A stretch of 64,000 bases of DNA. Origin: Rikenellaceae bacterium (GTDB lineage: Bacteria > Bacteroidota > Bacteroidia > Bacteroidales > Rikenellaceae). The stretch spans positions 47,211 through 111,210 of the forward strand of contig SUZI01000005.1 of NCBI GenBank assembly GCA_015060005.1, written 5' to 3'. This document shows positions 34,641 to 44,125 of the stretch, one piece after another. The position numbers and the translations under genes are program-made. Numbering within the stretch: the stretch's first letter is position 1; the number at the start of each line of letters is the position of its first letter. The notes beneath the pieces are model-generated. The model ran no database searches, had not been told where the DNA came from, and saw only the letters and a list, made by a program, of their open reading frames with translations.

Positions 34641-34671
34641 CAAAGATAAAGCAAAAATGACAATCTGCAAA
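34641..34671 (-). promoter_or_regulatory. Promoter of tRNA-Asp
   Basis: Minus strand: TTTG at 34671-34668, 19-base spacer, TATCTTTG at 34648-34641. Confidence 0.75.
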
Positions 34672-34761
34672 TTTCTGCCGATTTTTTTTACGATTTTTTT
34701 TACGCATCACACAATATTCTATTTTTTACACCTCAATAGAGTATTTTTATATATCAAAATC

Positions 34762-34792
34762 TTTAATTTCAAAATCAAAATATATATCTTTG
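34762..34792 (+). promoter_or_regulatory. Possible promoter upstream of the micro-ORF pair
   Basis: TTTA at 34762-34765, 19-base spacer, TATCTTTG at 34785-34792. The -33 element has one mismatch. No conventional gene follows; the transcript would cover the micro-ORFs at 34829-34980. Confidence 0.5.
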
Positions 34793-34828
34793 CAGCGTCA
34801 AACATTTACATCACCTAATGTTTCAACA

Positions 34829-34912
34829 ATGCCGAGTAAGAGTTTGGGGCGGGCTGATGACTCTGCAATCATCAGCAAAAAGAGAACATTGAGTGCTTTC
34901 AGTGGATGGTAA
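34829..34912 (+). CDS. Micro-ORF A (27 residues) in a structured transcript
   Basis: Begins MPSKSLGRADDSAIISKKR and ends FSGW. Unrecognised. It overlaps micro-ORF B in an ATGGTAA arrangement (start of B inside the end of A), which would allow coupled translation. A perfect 8-bp hairpin (GCTGATGA/TCATCAGC) lies inside it. It may equally be a non-coding RNA; nothing proves translation. Confidence 0.3.
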   Translation: MPSKSLGRADDSAIISKKRTLSAFSGW

Positions 34913-34980
34913 ATGTGGTTTTGGAAATGGTAGAGGTGGGTGTTCTCACACCATCGTACAAGGGTGCTACGCCCTATTGA
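34906..34980 (+). CDS. Micro-ORF B (24 residues)
   Basis: Begins MVNVVLEMVEVGVLTPSYKG. Unrecognised. Its ATG overlaps the stop of micro-ORF A. The underlying RNA can form hairpins around GGTGGGTG/CTCACACC and GGGTG/CGCCC. Interpretation as part of a structured RNA is as likely as translation. Confidence 0.25.
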   Translation: MVNVVLEMVEVGVLTPSYKGATPY

Positions 34981-35070
34981 CGGCTCACCTCACATATATT
35001 ACAGCACTCTATCGCCACCGCTCCTAACTCTTCGAGGCATATTGCATCGGCTACGACACCACATCAGCTA

Positions 35071-35101
35071 TTGCAATATTGCGATAAAGTGTGTAACTTT
35101 G
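35071..35101 (+). promoter_or_regulatory. Promoter of the TPP-riboswitch transcript
   Basis: TTG at 35071-35073, 20-base spacer, TAACTTTG at 35094-35101. Start predicted just before the riboswitch. Confidence 0.8.
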
Positions 35102-35111
35102 CCCACGATAT

Positions 35112-35190
35112 TCATAAGGGGTGCCTTACTATCAGGCTGAGATTATACCCATTGAACCGGATACGGGTAATGCCGAGACCGGGATTGTGT
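35112..35190 (+). promoter_or_regulatory. Thiamine pyrophosphate (THI-box) riboswitch
   Basis: Shows the conserved aptamer core: AAGGGGTGCC, GGCTGAGATTATACCC, TGAACCGGATACGGGTAA and TGCCGAGACCGGGA. Downstream, the leader contains CCCCTT (about 35206-35211), which can pair with the AAGGGG of the aptamer's 5' strand. A GATTGT/ACAATC hairpin and T-rich stretch also follow, suggesting a terminator or ribosome-access switch. It controls the TonB receptor that starts at 35241. Confidence 0.95.
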
Positions 35191-35240
35191 TACAATCTTA
35201 CATATCCCCTTTTCTTATTCTTTTAACTTTAATTAAAGGT

Positions 35241-37463
35241 ATGAAAAGGTATTTTCTTTTTGTTCTTGCCCTAATGCAAGGCATTTTTGGGGCGAAGGCG
35301 GCTCACGAGTCGCAAGATTCTCTTTTACATTACACTGTTGATATGGTCGAGGTGGTGGCAGTACGTGCCAACAACCACTCTGCTGTCGCACACTCCAACC
35401 TCAGCGAGGAGCAGATGGCACGCAACCGCTACGGTTTTGATTTCCCGTCGGTGTTAGCCCTCACGCCATCTGTCATCGCCACCAACGAGACGGGCGTAGG
35501 CATAGGCGGCACATCGTTTCGTATGCGAGGCACTGACGCCACACGTCTTAACGTAACCATCAATGGTGTAGCTATGAACAACCCCGACTCACACTCAATG
35601 TATTGGTACGACACGCCCGATTTGATTTCATCGGTGGGCAACGTGCAGGTGCAGCGAGGTGCGGGCGTCTCGACTAATGGCACAGGAGCTTTTGGTGGTG
35701 CAGTGAGCCTCACATCGGCAGCTCCCGCAACATCATTCGGAGGCGAAGCTACCCTCTCCTATGGCTCTTATAACACCCAGAAGCAGGGCATACAGCTCTC
35801 ATCGGGCTTGATTGGTGGCAGGTGGGCTGTCGATGCACGTCTGACGCACATAGGCTCGGATGGCTATATCGACAGAGGTGCTACCGACCTCACATCGTAT
35901 ATGTTGCAGGGGGCATACTATGGCGACAAAACCGTCGTAAAACTCATCTCTTTTGGTGGCAAAGCCAAGACTTACCTCACCTATACGGGTGTTTCAAAGG
36001 CGGATATGGAGCTTTACGGTCGCCGCTACCACACCGAAGGTCAGTACGAGACGAGCAATGGCGAATATGTGCTGGCAGATGGAACGCACGTGAACTACTA
36101 CGATGACCACACCGACAACTATCTCCAGCTCAACAACCAGCTTATCATCAACCACCGCCTCTCGGAGCGTTGGATGTTCAACCTCACAGGCTTCTACACC
36201 TATGGTTACGGTTTCTATAAGCAATATAAGGCTGACCGCACACTCTCGGAGTATCTCAACTTAGGCATTACCGACTACAACATCGAGGCTGATATGATTC
36301 GCCGCAAGATTATGGAGAACCATACGGGCGGTGCAAACGTCGCCTTTGCCTACTCGTCGGAGCCTCTGTCGCTCATCTTGGGTGGCTCATGGAGCACCTA
36401 TGCCTGTCCTCATTGGGGCACATTGGATTGGGTAGATGGCATAAGCAACATTGACGGCAGATGGTACGATAACGACGTGCGTAAGCAGGATGCAAACCTC
36501 TTTGTTAAGGCGGATTGGCGTGTGGCTCGCGGAGTGAATATAGTAGCCGACGTGCAGTATCGCCACGTACACTATAAGGCATGGGGTGTGAACGATAACT
36601 TCGACTGGAATACTATGCAGATGCAGCCTGTAGATGTCAACAAGAGCTATCACTTCCTTAATCCTCGCGTGGGCATAAACTACACCTTTGCCAAGCATCA
36701 GACACTCTTTGCCTCAGCCGCTATTGCTCATAAAGAGCCTACTCGCTCCGACTTCACCGACCGCTATATGTTCTCGTCGGATGAGAGCGAGCCCGAGGCT
36801 GAGCGACTCTACGATTTTGAGTTGGGCTGGAGCTATTCATCACCTCAACTATCACTTGGAGTAAACCTCTATTATATGCTCTACCACAATCAGTTGGTGC
36901 ATACAGGAATGGTCAATGACAGCTCCGACGCCCTCAACGTGAATGTCCCCGACAGCTACCGCTGTGGCGTAGAGTTCTCGGCTATGTGGCGACCCACTCG
37001 CTGGCTCTCCGTTGGAGGCAATATGACTCTCAGCGAGAATAAGATTCGCGACTATGTCGACCTGCTTGCCGAGAGTCCAACCTATGGTGAAAATTTGGGC
37101 GATATGACTATCTCTTACTCTCCATCGGCTATGGGCAAGACCTTCATCGGCTTGGAGGCAGGAGGCTTCGAGGCTATGCTCTCGACGACCTTTGTTGGCA
37201 GACAATATTTCACCAACAACGAGAATTCGGCTCTGCAGCTCGATGCCTACAACTTCACCACGCTTGATTTGAGCTATACACTCCATTCAGCACCGAAGAA
37301 TAAGGTGCGTTTTGGCGTTACCATCTACAATCTCTTCAACCAGATGTATTGCAGCAATGGTTATGGCTACTCCTATATGTGGGATGCGGTCCGCTACGAC
37401 GAAGCATTCTACTTCCCACAAGCCCCATTGCACGTCTTGGCAAATGTAACGGTTAAGTTCTAA
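35241..37463 (+). CDS. TonB-dependent outer-membrane receptor, probably for thiamine
   Basis: 740 residues from the ATG at 35241; the longer frame starting at 35121 lies inside the riboswitch and is not translated. Signal peptide (MKRYFLFVLALMQGIFGAKA), then the plug domain (EVVAVRANNHSAVAHSN, RMRGTDATRLNVTINGVAMN, VQVQRGAGVSTNGTGAFGG) and a 22-strand-type barrel ending NVTVKF with terminal Phe. There is no N-terminal carboxypeptidase-like extension, unlike SusC proteins. A TPP riboswitch directly upstream makes thiamine or its precursors the likely substrate, as in the OMPthi class known from Bacteroidetes. The partner inner-membrane permease is not adjacent. Confidence 0.9.
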   Translation: MKRYFLFVLALMQGIFGAKAAHESQDSLLHYTVDMVEVVAVRANNHSAVAHSNLSEEQMARNRYGFDFPSVLALTPSVIATNETGVGIGGTSFRMRGTDATRLNVTINGVAMNNPDSHSMYWYDTPDLISSVGNVQVQRGAGVSTNGTGAFGGAVSLTSAAPATSFGGEATLSYGSYNTQKQGIQLSSGLIGGRWAVDARLTHIGSDGYIDRGATDLTSYMLQGAYYGDKTVVKLISFGGKAKTYLTYTGVSKADMELYGRRYHTEGQYETSNGEYVLADGTHVNYYDDHTDNYLQLNNQLIINHRLSERWMFNLTGFYTYGYGFYKQYKADRTLSEYLNLGITDYNIEADMIRRKIMENHTGGANVAFAYSSEPLSLILGGSWSTYACPHWGTLDWVDGISNIDGRWYDNDVRKQDANLFVKADWRVARGVNIVADVQYRHVHYKAWGVNDNFDWNTMQMQPVDVNKSYHFLNPRVGINYTFAKHQTLFASAAIAHKEPTRSDFTDRYMFSSDESEPEAERLYDFELGWSYSSPQLSLGVNLYYMLYHNQLVHTGMVNDSSDALNVNVPDSYRCGVEFSAMWRPTRWLSVGGNMTLSENKIRDYVDLLAESPTYGENLGDMTISYSPSAMGKTFIGLEAGGFEAMLSTTFVGRQYFTNNENSALQLDAYNFTTLDLSYTLHSAPKNKVRFGVTIYNLFNQMYCSNGYGYSYMWDAVRYDEAFYFPQAPLHVLANVTVKF

Positions 37464-37483
37464 GGCAAATCTAAAGACCAAAC

Positions 37484-37518
37484 GATAGCCCACCCATCGA
37501 CGGAGTGGGCTATTTTTA
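37484..37518 (+). terminator. Terminator after the TonB receptor
   Basis: Stem ATAGCCCAC (37485-37493) / GTGGGCTAT (37505-37513) followed by TTTTTA. Confidence 0.85.
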
Positions 37519-37654
37519 CGCCTGATGCAAAAAAATGTATTAGCTCAAATATTTTTTTGCGTATAAATTTTGAAATACAAAAATAATAGCTTAACTTGTG
37601 AAGGAGTGTAACTATGTAGCTCAAAAGTGTATAACGACCTAAAACTTTTATGCT

Positions 37655-38131
37655 ATGAAAACATCTATCGCAAAGTTTTCGCAGTGGCTTACTGCTATCC
37701 TATTGGGTGCCCTCGGTTTTTCAGCGTGTTCTGACCTTGAGAACGATCAACCTGATATGTACGGCACTCCGACTATGGATTTCCAGACTAAAGGTTGCGT
37801 AACTGACACTGAAAACAACCCTATTCAGGGCTTACGCGTAGTTCTCACAGAAAAATACGACAGCAACAAAGAGGCTACGCAGACTTTCACGACTGACGCC
37901 GAAGGCAAATTCACTTCGGAAAAAGTTTATTCCGGAGTCAGCTATTCCGGCACACTCACCATCACCGACACAGATGGCGAGGCTAATGGCGGCGAGTTCA
38001 AAGAACAAACCATCAATCTTAAGGATGTAAAATCCACTCTTGACGAATCAGCCAAAGATGGATGGTATTGGGGTGTAGTAACTTTTGAAGCTAATGCTAC
38101 TATGCTAAAGCAGGAAGAGGGCAACGAATAG
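37655..38131 (+). CDS. Radical SAM-associated lipoprotein, copy 1
   Basis: 158 residues. N-terminal signal with a conserved long pre-lipobox part (KFSQWLTAILLGALGFSAC, acylated Cys at 25). Then MYGTPTMDFQTKGCVTDTEN and a carboxypeptidase-regulatory-like beta domain (IQGLRV, TFTTDAEGKF), with ITDTDGEANGGEFKEQTI. The C-terminus reads WYWGVVTFEANATMLKQEEG. This fits the rSAM-associated putative lipoprotein family (TIGR04134-type; recalled from family knowledge). It is followed by a paralogue and by the radical SAM enzyme, so it is probably the modified substrate or carrier. The biochemical modification is unknown. Confidence 0.8.
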   Translation: MKTSIAKFSQWLTAILLGALGFSACSDLENDQPDMYGTPTMDFQTKGCVTDTENNPIQGLRVVLTEKYDSNKEATQTFTTDAEGKFTSEKVYSGVSYSGTLTITDTDGEANGGEFKEQTINLKDVKSTLDESAKDGWYWGVVTFEANATMLKQEEGNE

Positions 38132-38157
38132 TCTTTTAACCTATAATCTTAAACACT

Positions 38158-38643
38158 ATGAAATCACTAATCACAAAGTTTTCACAGTGGCTGACTGCCA
38201 TCATATTGGGTGCTCTCGGTTTTTCGGCGTGTTCTGACCTTGACAACGAACAATATTATATGTACGGCTCTCCCACGGTTGATTATCAAACCAAAGGTTG
38301 TGTAACTGACACCGAGAACAACCCCATCCAAGGCCTGCGTGTTGAGCTCACAGAGAATTATCATGATGATGGTGTTTACAAAGTAACTACACAAACCCTC
38401 ACTACCGATGCCGAGGGTAAGTTTATTTCTGAAAAGATTCTTGAGCCAGTTAACTATTTCGGCACTCTCACAATTACCGATATAGATGGTGAGGCTAATG
38501 GCGGAGAGTTCAAAGAACAAACCGTCGAACTCTGGGACCTGAAAACAACTATCGACAAATCAAATCAAGACGATTGGTATTGGGGCGTAGTAACCTTCGA
38601 GGCTAATATTACTATGCTGAAGCAGGAAGAGGGCAACGAATAG
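38158..38643 (+). CDS. Radical SAM-associated lipoprotein, copy 2
   Basis: 161 residues, a close paralogue of the preceding gene: identical or nearly identical over KFSQWLTAI, LGALGFSACSDL, TKGCVTDTENNPIQGLRV, DGEANGGEFKEQT and the last 10 residues, but with a variable central strand (ENYHDDGVYKVTTQTL). Lipobox Cys at 25 and a second conserved Cys in TKGCVTD. Tandem duplication followed by divergence of the exposed loops. 26 bases separate it from copy 1 and 30 from the radical SAM gene. Confidence 0.8.
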   Translation: MKSLITKFSQWLTAIILGALGFSACSDLDNEQYYMYGSPTVDYQTKGCVTDTENNPIQGLRVELTENYHDDGVYKVTTQTLTTDAEGKFISEKILEPVNYFGTLTITDIDGEANGGEFKEQTVELWDLKTTIDKSNQDDWYWGVVTFEANITMLKQEEGNE

Positions 38644-38673
38644 TCCTTTCTTCTCACCTACAAGAATTAGTTA

Positions 38674-39762
38674 ATGGAGAATAAGTTTCCGCTATCGTTA
38701 CGTCGTCGCATAGCTTTGGAGCTATGGCGTAGCAACCGCAAGAAATATATTGCGGAGCACCCTTTGCGTCAGCTGTTTTGGGAGTGCACTCTGCGTTGCA
38801 ACCTCAGTTGTCGCCATTGCGGTAGCGACTGCAAGCAGGTAGCTACCCAGCCCGATATGCCTGTCGAGGACTTCCTACGTGTGCTGGACAACATAGCCTC
38901 ACACACCGATCCTCACAAGGTCTTTATCGTCGTTACGGGTGGCGAGCCGCTGATGCGACGCGACTTGGAACGATGTGGTCTGGAGTTCTACCGACGCGGT
39001 TTTCCGTGGGGCATTGTAACCAACGGACTTGCACTCACACCTCAGCGTTTCAACTCCCTGCTCAAGGCGGGACTACATACCGCCACAGTCAGCTTAGATG
39101 GTCTGTGCGATGAGCACAACTTTATGCGTGGCAATGACAAGAGTTTCAACAATGCCGTCGCAGCCATCAAACTTATGGCAGCCACCGAGGGCTTTGTCTT
39201 CGACGTGGTAACGTGCATCAATCGCCGCAGCATAAAGGTTATAGACCAGATTAAGGAACTGCTTATCTCGCTTGGTGTAAAGGCTTGGCGATTGTTCACA
39301 ATCTTCCCTGCAGGGCGAGCAGCCAACGACCCCGAGTTGCAACTCACACCCGAAGAGTATCGCTTCTTGATGGAGTACATCAAACGTAACCGTAAGGAGG
39401 AGAAACGCATCAAGATAAACTACTGTTGCGAGGGCTTTATGGGCGATTATGAGGGCGATATACGCGATGGATTCTTCCGCTGCAATGCAGGCATATCAGT
39501 CGGCTCGGTGCTTATTGACGGCTCAATATCTGCTTGTTCGAGTATTCGTGCAGACTACCACCAAGGCAACATCTACAAAGATGACTTCTGGGAGGTGTGG
39601 CAAAATCGCTATGAGCAGTACCGCAACCGCGAGTGGATGCGTAAGGGCATCTGTGCCGAGTGTAACGTCTTCCGTTACTGTCAGGGCAACGGAATGCACC
39701 TACGCGACGAGAATGGCGATATTATGCACTGCAATCTACGCCGCCTCTACGCCGACAAGTAG
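38674..39762 (+). CDS. Radical SAM/SPASM enzyme of the rSAM/lipoprotein system
   Basis: 362 residues. The SAM cluster motif CNLSCRHC has Cys at 42, 46 and 49; TGGEP at about 88-92 binds SAM. The C-terminal SPASM-like region supplies auxiliary-cluster cysteines at about 251/252, 270, 288, 327, 330, 336 and 353 (CAECNVFRYC near the end). This matches the TIGR04133-type enzymes that accompany the lipoproteins encoded just upstream. SPASM enzymes usually modify peptides, so post-translational modification of the lipoproteins, or a maturation step for them, is the natural hypothesis. No protease or exporter gene accompanies the cassette. Confidence 0.88.
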   Translation: MENKFPLSLRRRIALELWRSNRKKYIAEHPLRQLFWECTLRCNLSCRHCGSDCKQVATQPDMPVEDFLRVLDNIASHTDPHKVFIVVTGGEPLMRRDLERCGLEFYRRGFPWGIVTNGLALTPQRFNSLLKAGLHTATVSLDGLCDEHNFMRGNDKSFNNAVAAIKLMAATEGFVFDVVTCINRRSIKVIDQIKELLISLGVKAWRLFTIFPAGRAANDPELQLTPEEYRFLMEYIKRNRKEEKRIKINYCCEGFMGDYEGDIRDGFFRCNAGISVGSVLIDGSISACSSIRADYHQGNIYKDDFWEVWQNRYEQYRNREWMRKGICAECNVFRYCQGNGMHLRDENGDIMHCNLRRLYADK

Positions 39763-39780
39763 TTATGCAAGCATAAACAC

Positions 39781-39824
39781 AAACAGAAGAGGTTGTTAGC
39801 TTTTGCCAACAACCTCTTCTGTTT
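39781..39824. terminator. Bidirectional terminator between the rSAM gene and gpmI
   Basis: Perfect 17-bp stem: AAACAGAAGAGGTTGTT (39781-39797) with its complement at 39808-39824, 10-base loop, between converging genes. Confidence 0.92.
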
Positions 39825-39842
39825 ATCTATAGTAAGACTACC

Positions 39843-41378
39843 CTACTTCATCTCAACCAAAGCCTCGCCGGTCATCTCCTTAGGCTGCTCCAAGCCCATA
39901 AGTTTCAACACCGTTGGAGCAACATCAGCCAGGATACCGTTCTTCACGCTTGCTACTCTATCCGATACTACTACGATAGGCACAGGGTTGAGTGAGTGAG
40001 CAGTGTTAGGTGTACCGTCGGCATTGACTGCGTTATCGGCATTACCGTGGTCAGCAATCATCACCACCTCATAGCCGTTAGCCTTAGCGGTCTCAACAAC
40101 AGCCGATACACACTCATCGACAGCCTTCACAGCCTTCTCGATAGCCTCGTATACGCCCGTATGACCAACCATATCGCCATTTGCGAAGTTCAAGCAGATG
40201 AAATCGAACTTCTGAGTACCCAAAGCCTCAACCAACTTATCCTTCACCTCGTAAGCACTCATCTCTGGCTGAAGGTCGTATGTAGCCACCTTTGGTGAAG
40301 CAACCAGGATACGGTCCTCACCGGCGAACTTATCCTCGCGACCTCCATTGAGGAAGAATGTTACGTGAGCATACTTCTCGGTCTCGGCAATACGCAGCTG
40401 ATTTAAGCCGAGTGATGCCACATACTCTCCGATAGTATTCTGCACATTCTCCTTATCGAAGAGGATGTGCAAGCCCTGGAACTTGGCATCGTAAGGGGTC
40501 ATACAGCAGTAATACAATGGCATAGTGTGCATACCCTCGGCTGGCATATCCTCCTGTGTAAGAACGATTGTAAGCTCCTTAGCACGGTCATTACGATAGT
40601 TGAAGAAGATAACCACATCGTTTGGCTTGATGCGACCAATGACCTCGCCAGCCTCGTTTACACGCACGATAGGCTTCACAAACTCATCCGTTACGCCCTC
40701 GTCGTATGAACGCTGCATAGCCTCCACCATATCGGTTGCTGCGGCACCCTCGCCACTAACGAGCAAGTCGTAAGCAATCTTTACACGTTCCCAACGCTTA
40801 TCACGGTCCATAGCATAGTAACGACCAATGATAGATGCAATCTTACCTGCCTTATCGGCGATATTCTTCTCTACATCCTCAATGAAGCCCTTACCGCTCT
40901 TAGGGTCGGTATCACGACCATCCATAAAGCAGTGGATGAAGGTATCCTCGATGCCATACTTGGCAGCTATCTCGCAGAGCTTGTAGAGGTGCTCGATTGA
41001 AGAGTGCACACCACCATCCGAGGTCAAACCCATCATATGTACGCTCACACCATTCTGCTTCGCATACTCAAAAGCCTTCACAATCTCGTCGTTAGCATAT
41101 ATCGAGTTGTCGGCACACGCACGGTTAATCTTCACCAAGTCCTGATAAACCACACGACCTGCACCGATATTGAGGTGTCCTACCTCCGAGTTACCCATCT
41201 GACCATTAGGCAGACCTACATTCTCACCGTCAGTACGCAACTGTGCGTGAGGATACTGCTCTGTCATCGCCGAGATATACTCGGGATGAATTGTAGATAT
41301 CACATCCGACTTAGTACCATTTCCGATTCCCCAACCATCGAGAATCATCAACAAAACTTTCTTATCCATATCTTTCAA
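39843..41378 (-). CDS. gpmI: 2,3-bisphosphoglycerate-independent phosphoglycerate mutase
   Basis: Interconverts 3- and 2-phosphoglycerate in glycolysis. 511 residues, alkaline-phosphatase fold. N-terminal metal site [12 protein letters not shown]; catalytic Ser in [15 protein letters not shown]-terminal ligands in [28 protein letters not shown] and TAHSLNPVP. It starts 20 bases after the alaS stop and is probably co-transcribed with it. Confidence 0.96.
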   Translation of the reverse strand: MKDMDKKVLLMILDGWGIGNGTKSDVISTIHPEYISAMTEQYPHAQLRTDGENVGLPNGQMGNSEVGHLNIGAGRVVYQDLVKINRACADNSIYANDEIVKAFEYAKQNGVSVHMMGLTSDGGVHSSIEHLYKLCEIAAKYGIEDTFIHCFMDGRDTDPKSGKGFIEDVEKNIADKAGKIASIIGRYYAMDRDKRWERVKIAYDLLVSGEGAAATDMVEAMQRSYDEGVTDEFVKPIVRVNEAGEVIGRIKPNDVVIFFNYRNDRAKELTIVLTQEDMPAEGMHTMPLYYCCMTPYDAKFQGLHILFDKENVQNTIGEYVASLGLNQLRIAETEKYAHVTFFLNGGREDKFAGEDRILVASPKVATYDLQPEMSAYEVKDKLVEALGTQKFDFICLNFANGDMVGHTGVYEAIEKAVKAVDECVSAVVETAKANGYEVVMIADHGNADNAVNADGTPNTAHSLNPVPIVVVSDRVASVKNGILADVAPTVLKLMGLEQPKEMTGEALVEMK

Positions 41379-41398
41379 AAATCTTTTATTCTATATTA

Positions 41399-44011
41399 TT
41401 ACTTCAACTTCTCCATAACGAGCTCCACAGCCTTATCTATTGCAGCTTGCAAGCCCTCGACATTCTTACCACCAGCCGTAGCGAAGAACTTCTGTCCACC
41501 GCCACCACCGTTGATAAGTTTAGCAGCCTCGCGAACGATAGCTCCTGCGTCGACACCACGCTCCACAATCTCATCACCGAGCACCACAGCCAACATAGGC
41601 TTAGAGTCAACATTCGAGCCAAGCACCAGAACAGAGTCCTTAACACGTGCACGCAACATATAAGCCAAATCCTTGATGAATGCCGATGGGTACTTCACCA
41701 AACGTGCTACAACAAATGGCTCGTCGGCACGACGCTCACTGATGATATTGTCGACCAAAGAGGCAATCTGCTCCTTATGCAGCTGATCCAACTCCTTCTG
41801 CATAGCCTCGTTAGTCTCCAGAAGCTTCTGTACAGCCTGCTCTGCGTTAGGGTTATTGATGAGCTTTGCGATAGCTGCCATACGGTCCTCAATCATATAG
41901 AGCATATTCTCTGCCTTAACTCCAGTGATAGCCTCGATACGGCGTACACCTGCCGAGATAGCACTCTCCGAGATAATCTTAAACATACCAATAGTACCCG
42001 TAGCCGATGTGTGAGTACCACCGCACAACTCAACCGAGTCGCCGAACTTAACCACACGCACCTTATCGCCATACTTCTCGCCAAAGAGAGCGATAGCACC
42101 CATAGCGTTAGCCTCCTCCATTGTAGCCTCACGGTTCTCCTCCAGAGGATAGTTCTGGCGGATGAGCTGATTAACCATACGCTCCACCTCACGCAACTCC
42201 TCAGCTGTAACCTTCTGGAAGTGTGAGAAGTCGAAACGCAAGCCCGTAGGCGACACCATAGAGCCCTTCTGCTCAACGTGAGTACCCAGCACCTTACGCA
42301 ACGCCTGGTCCAAGAGGTGGGTTGCTGTGTGGTTGTTGGCTGCTGCCTGGCGAGCCTCAGCATCTACGACAGCGGTAAACTCCGCCTCCATATTCTCGGG
42401 CAGAGCTGTTGTAACGTGGATGATAAGACCGTTCTCCTTCTCGGTTGCTACCACCTGAATCTTCTCGTTAGCAGACTCGATATAACCTATATCGCCAATC
42501 TGACCACCCGAGTTACCATAGAATGGAGTCTGGTCGAATACAAGCTGGAAGGTAGTCTTACCCTTCGATGTTACTTTGCGATAGCGGGCAATATGTATTG
42601 GAGCAGTCAGAGTGTCATAGCCCACAAACTCGCACTGCGAGATAGGCATCAACTCCTGCCAATCGTCAATATCCTGTGCTGCGGCATTACGTGAACGCTC
42701 CTTCTGTGCCTGAAGCTCCTTCTCGAAGCCCTCCAGGTCGATGCTCACGCCCTGCTCACGTGCTATGAGCTCCGTCAGGTCGATAGGGAAGCCGAAAGTA
42801 TCGTACAACTCGAAAGCATCCTTACCGGCGATAACGCCACCCTTACCCACCTTTGCCACAACGCGGTCTAAGAGGTTAATACCGGTAGCCAGAGTACGCA
42901 AGAATGATGCCTCCTCCTCTTCGATGACACGCTCGATGAGTGTCTGCTGCTGACGCAACTCGGGGAACTGGTGTCCCATTTGCTCAGCCAAGCCTGCCAC
43001 CAACTTACAGAGTGTAGGCTCGTTGAAGCCGAGGTAAGTGTAGCCATAACGTACCGCACGACGCAGGATACGACGGATAACATAACCTGCCTTTGCATTT
43101 GCCGGCAGCTGACCGTCGGCAATAGAGAACGAGATAGCACGCAGGTGGTCGGCGATAACACGCATAGCGATATCGCACTTCTCATCCTTACCGTACTCCT
43201 TACCCGACATAGCAGCCAGACGAGCGATTGTAGGCTGGAAGACGTCGGTATCGTAGTTCGACTTCTTGTTTTGGAGAATCATACAGAGACGCTCAAAGCC
43301 CATACCTGTGTCGACGTGCTTTGCTGGCAGTGGCTCCAAGTCGCCATTTGCCTTACGGTTGAACTGCATAAACACCAAGTTCCAAATCTCTATCACGAGG
43401 TGGTGTCCTGCGTTGACCATATCACGACCTGGCACCTTTGCTATCTCAGCCTCATCACGCAGGTCGAAGTGAATCTCGCTACATGGACCACAAGGACCTG
43501 TCTCGCCCATCTCCCAGAAGTTATCGTGCTTATTACCGCGGATGATATGGTCCTCAGGCAGATACTGCTTCCAATAGTCGTATGCCTCCTGGTCGAAAGG
43601 CACTCCGTCGCTCTCGCTACCCTCAAATACGGTAGCATACATACGGCTCTTATCCAAGCCATAGACCTCGGTCAGGAGCTCCCACGCCCAAGCGATAGCC
43701 TCCTTCTTGAAGTAGTCGCCAAATGACCAGTTACCCAGCATCTCGAACATCGTGTGGTGATAGGTGTCGTGGCCTACCTCCTCCAAGTCGTTGTGCTTAC
43801 CCGACACACGCAGACACTTCTGAGTATCGGCTGCACGTGCCCACTTACGTGGAGCATTGCCGAGGAAGATATCCTTAAACTGATTCATACCCGCATTGGT
43901 AAACATCAATGTAGGGTCATTCTTTACAACCATCGGAGCCGATGGAACAATCTGGTGCTCCTTCGAAGAGAAGAAATCCAGAAAGGCTTGTCTGATTTTG
44001 TTTGATTCCAT
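41399..44011 (-). CDS. alaS: Alanyl-tRNA synthetase
   Basis: Charges tRNA-Ala. 870 residues. Class II aminoacylation core ([21 protein letters not shown], then [14 protein letters not shown]), editing domain with HTATH and [10 protein letters not shown] zinc-binding motifs, and C-Ala domain ending with the glycine-rich [18 protein letters not shown] -7 element (TAATTTTG, minus strand 44076-44069) lies upstream, with ATG in place of TTG at -33. Upstream gene of the alaS-gpmI transcript. Confidence 0.97.
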   Translation of the reverse strand: MESNKIRQAFLDFFSSKEHQIVPSAPMVVKNDPTLMFTNAGMNQFKDIFLGNAPRKWARAADTQKCLRVSGKHNDLEEVGHDTYHHTMFEMLGNWSFGDYFKKEAIAWAWELLTEVYGLDKSRMYATVFEGSESDGVPFDQEAYDYWKQYLPEDHIIRGNKHDNFWEMGETGPCGPCSEIHFDLRDEAEIAKVPGRDMVNAGHHLVIEIWNLVFMQFNRKANGDLEPLPAKHVDTGMGFERLCMILQNKKSNYDTDVFQPTIARLAAMSGKEYGKDEKCDIAMRVIADHLRAISFSIADGQLPANAKAGYVIRRILRRAVRYGYTYLGFNEPTLCKLVAGLAEQMGHQFPELRQQQTLIERVIEEEEASFLRTLATGINLLDRVVAKVGKGGVIAGKDAFELYDTFGFPIDLTELIAREQGVSIDLEGFEKELQAQKERSRNAAAQDIDDWQELMPISQCEFVGYDTLTAPIHIARYRKVTSKGKTTFQLVFDQTPFYGNSGGQIGDIGYIESANEKIQVVATEKENGLIIHVTTALPENMEAEFTAVVDAEARQAAANNHTATHLLDQALRKVLGTHVEQKGSMVSPTGLRFDFSHFQKVTAEELREVERMVNQLIRQNYPLEENREATMEEANAMGAIALFGEKYGDKVRVVKFGDSVELCGGTHTSATGTIGMFKIISESAISAGVRRIEAITGVKAENMLYMIEDRMAAIAKLINNPNAEQAVQKLLETNEAMQKELDQLHKEQIASLVDNIISERRADEPFVVARLVKYPSAFIKDLAYMLRARVKDSVLVLGSNVDSKPMLAVVLGDEIVERGVDAGAIVREAAKLINGGGGGQKFFATAGGKNVEGLQAAIDKAVELVMEKLK

Positions 44012-44065
44012 TCTATATTGTTTTTACTATTCTTATCGTTATAATGTCATAATATCAAATTCGGA

Positions 44066-44096
44066 TTGCAAAATTACATCTTTTTGCCTAATTTTG
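44066..44096 (+). promoter_or_regulatory. Promoter of the M23-addBA operon
   Basis: TTG at 44066-44068, 20-base spacer, TAATTTTG at 44089-44096. Overlaps the divergent alaS -7 element on the other strand. Confidence 0.75.
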
Positions 44097-44125
44097 CATA
44101 ATATTTAAGGTATAATTTTTCAACT

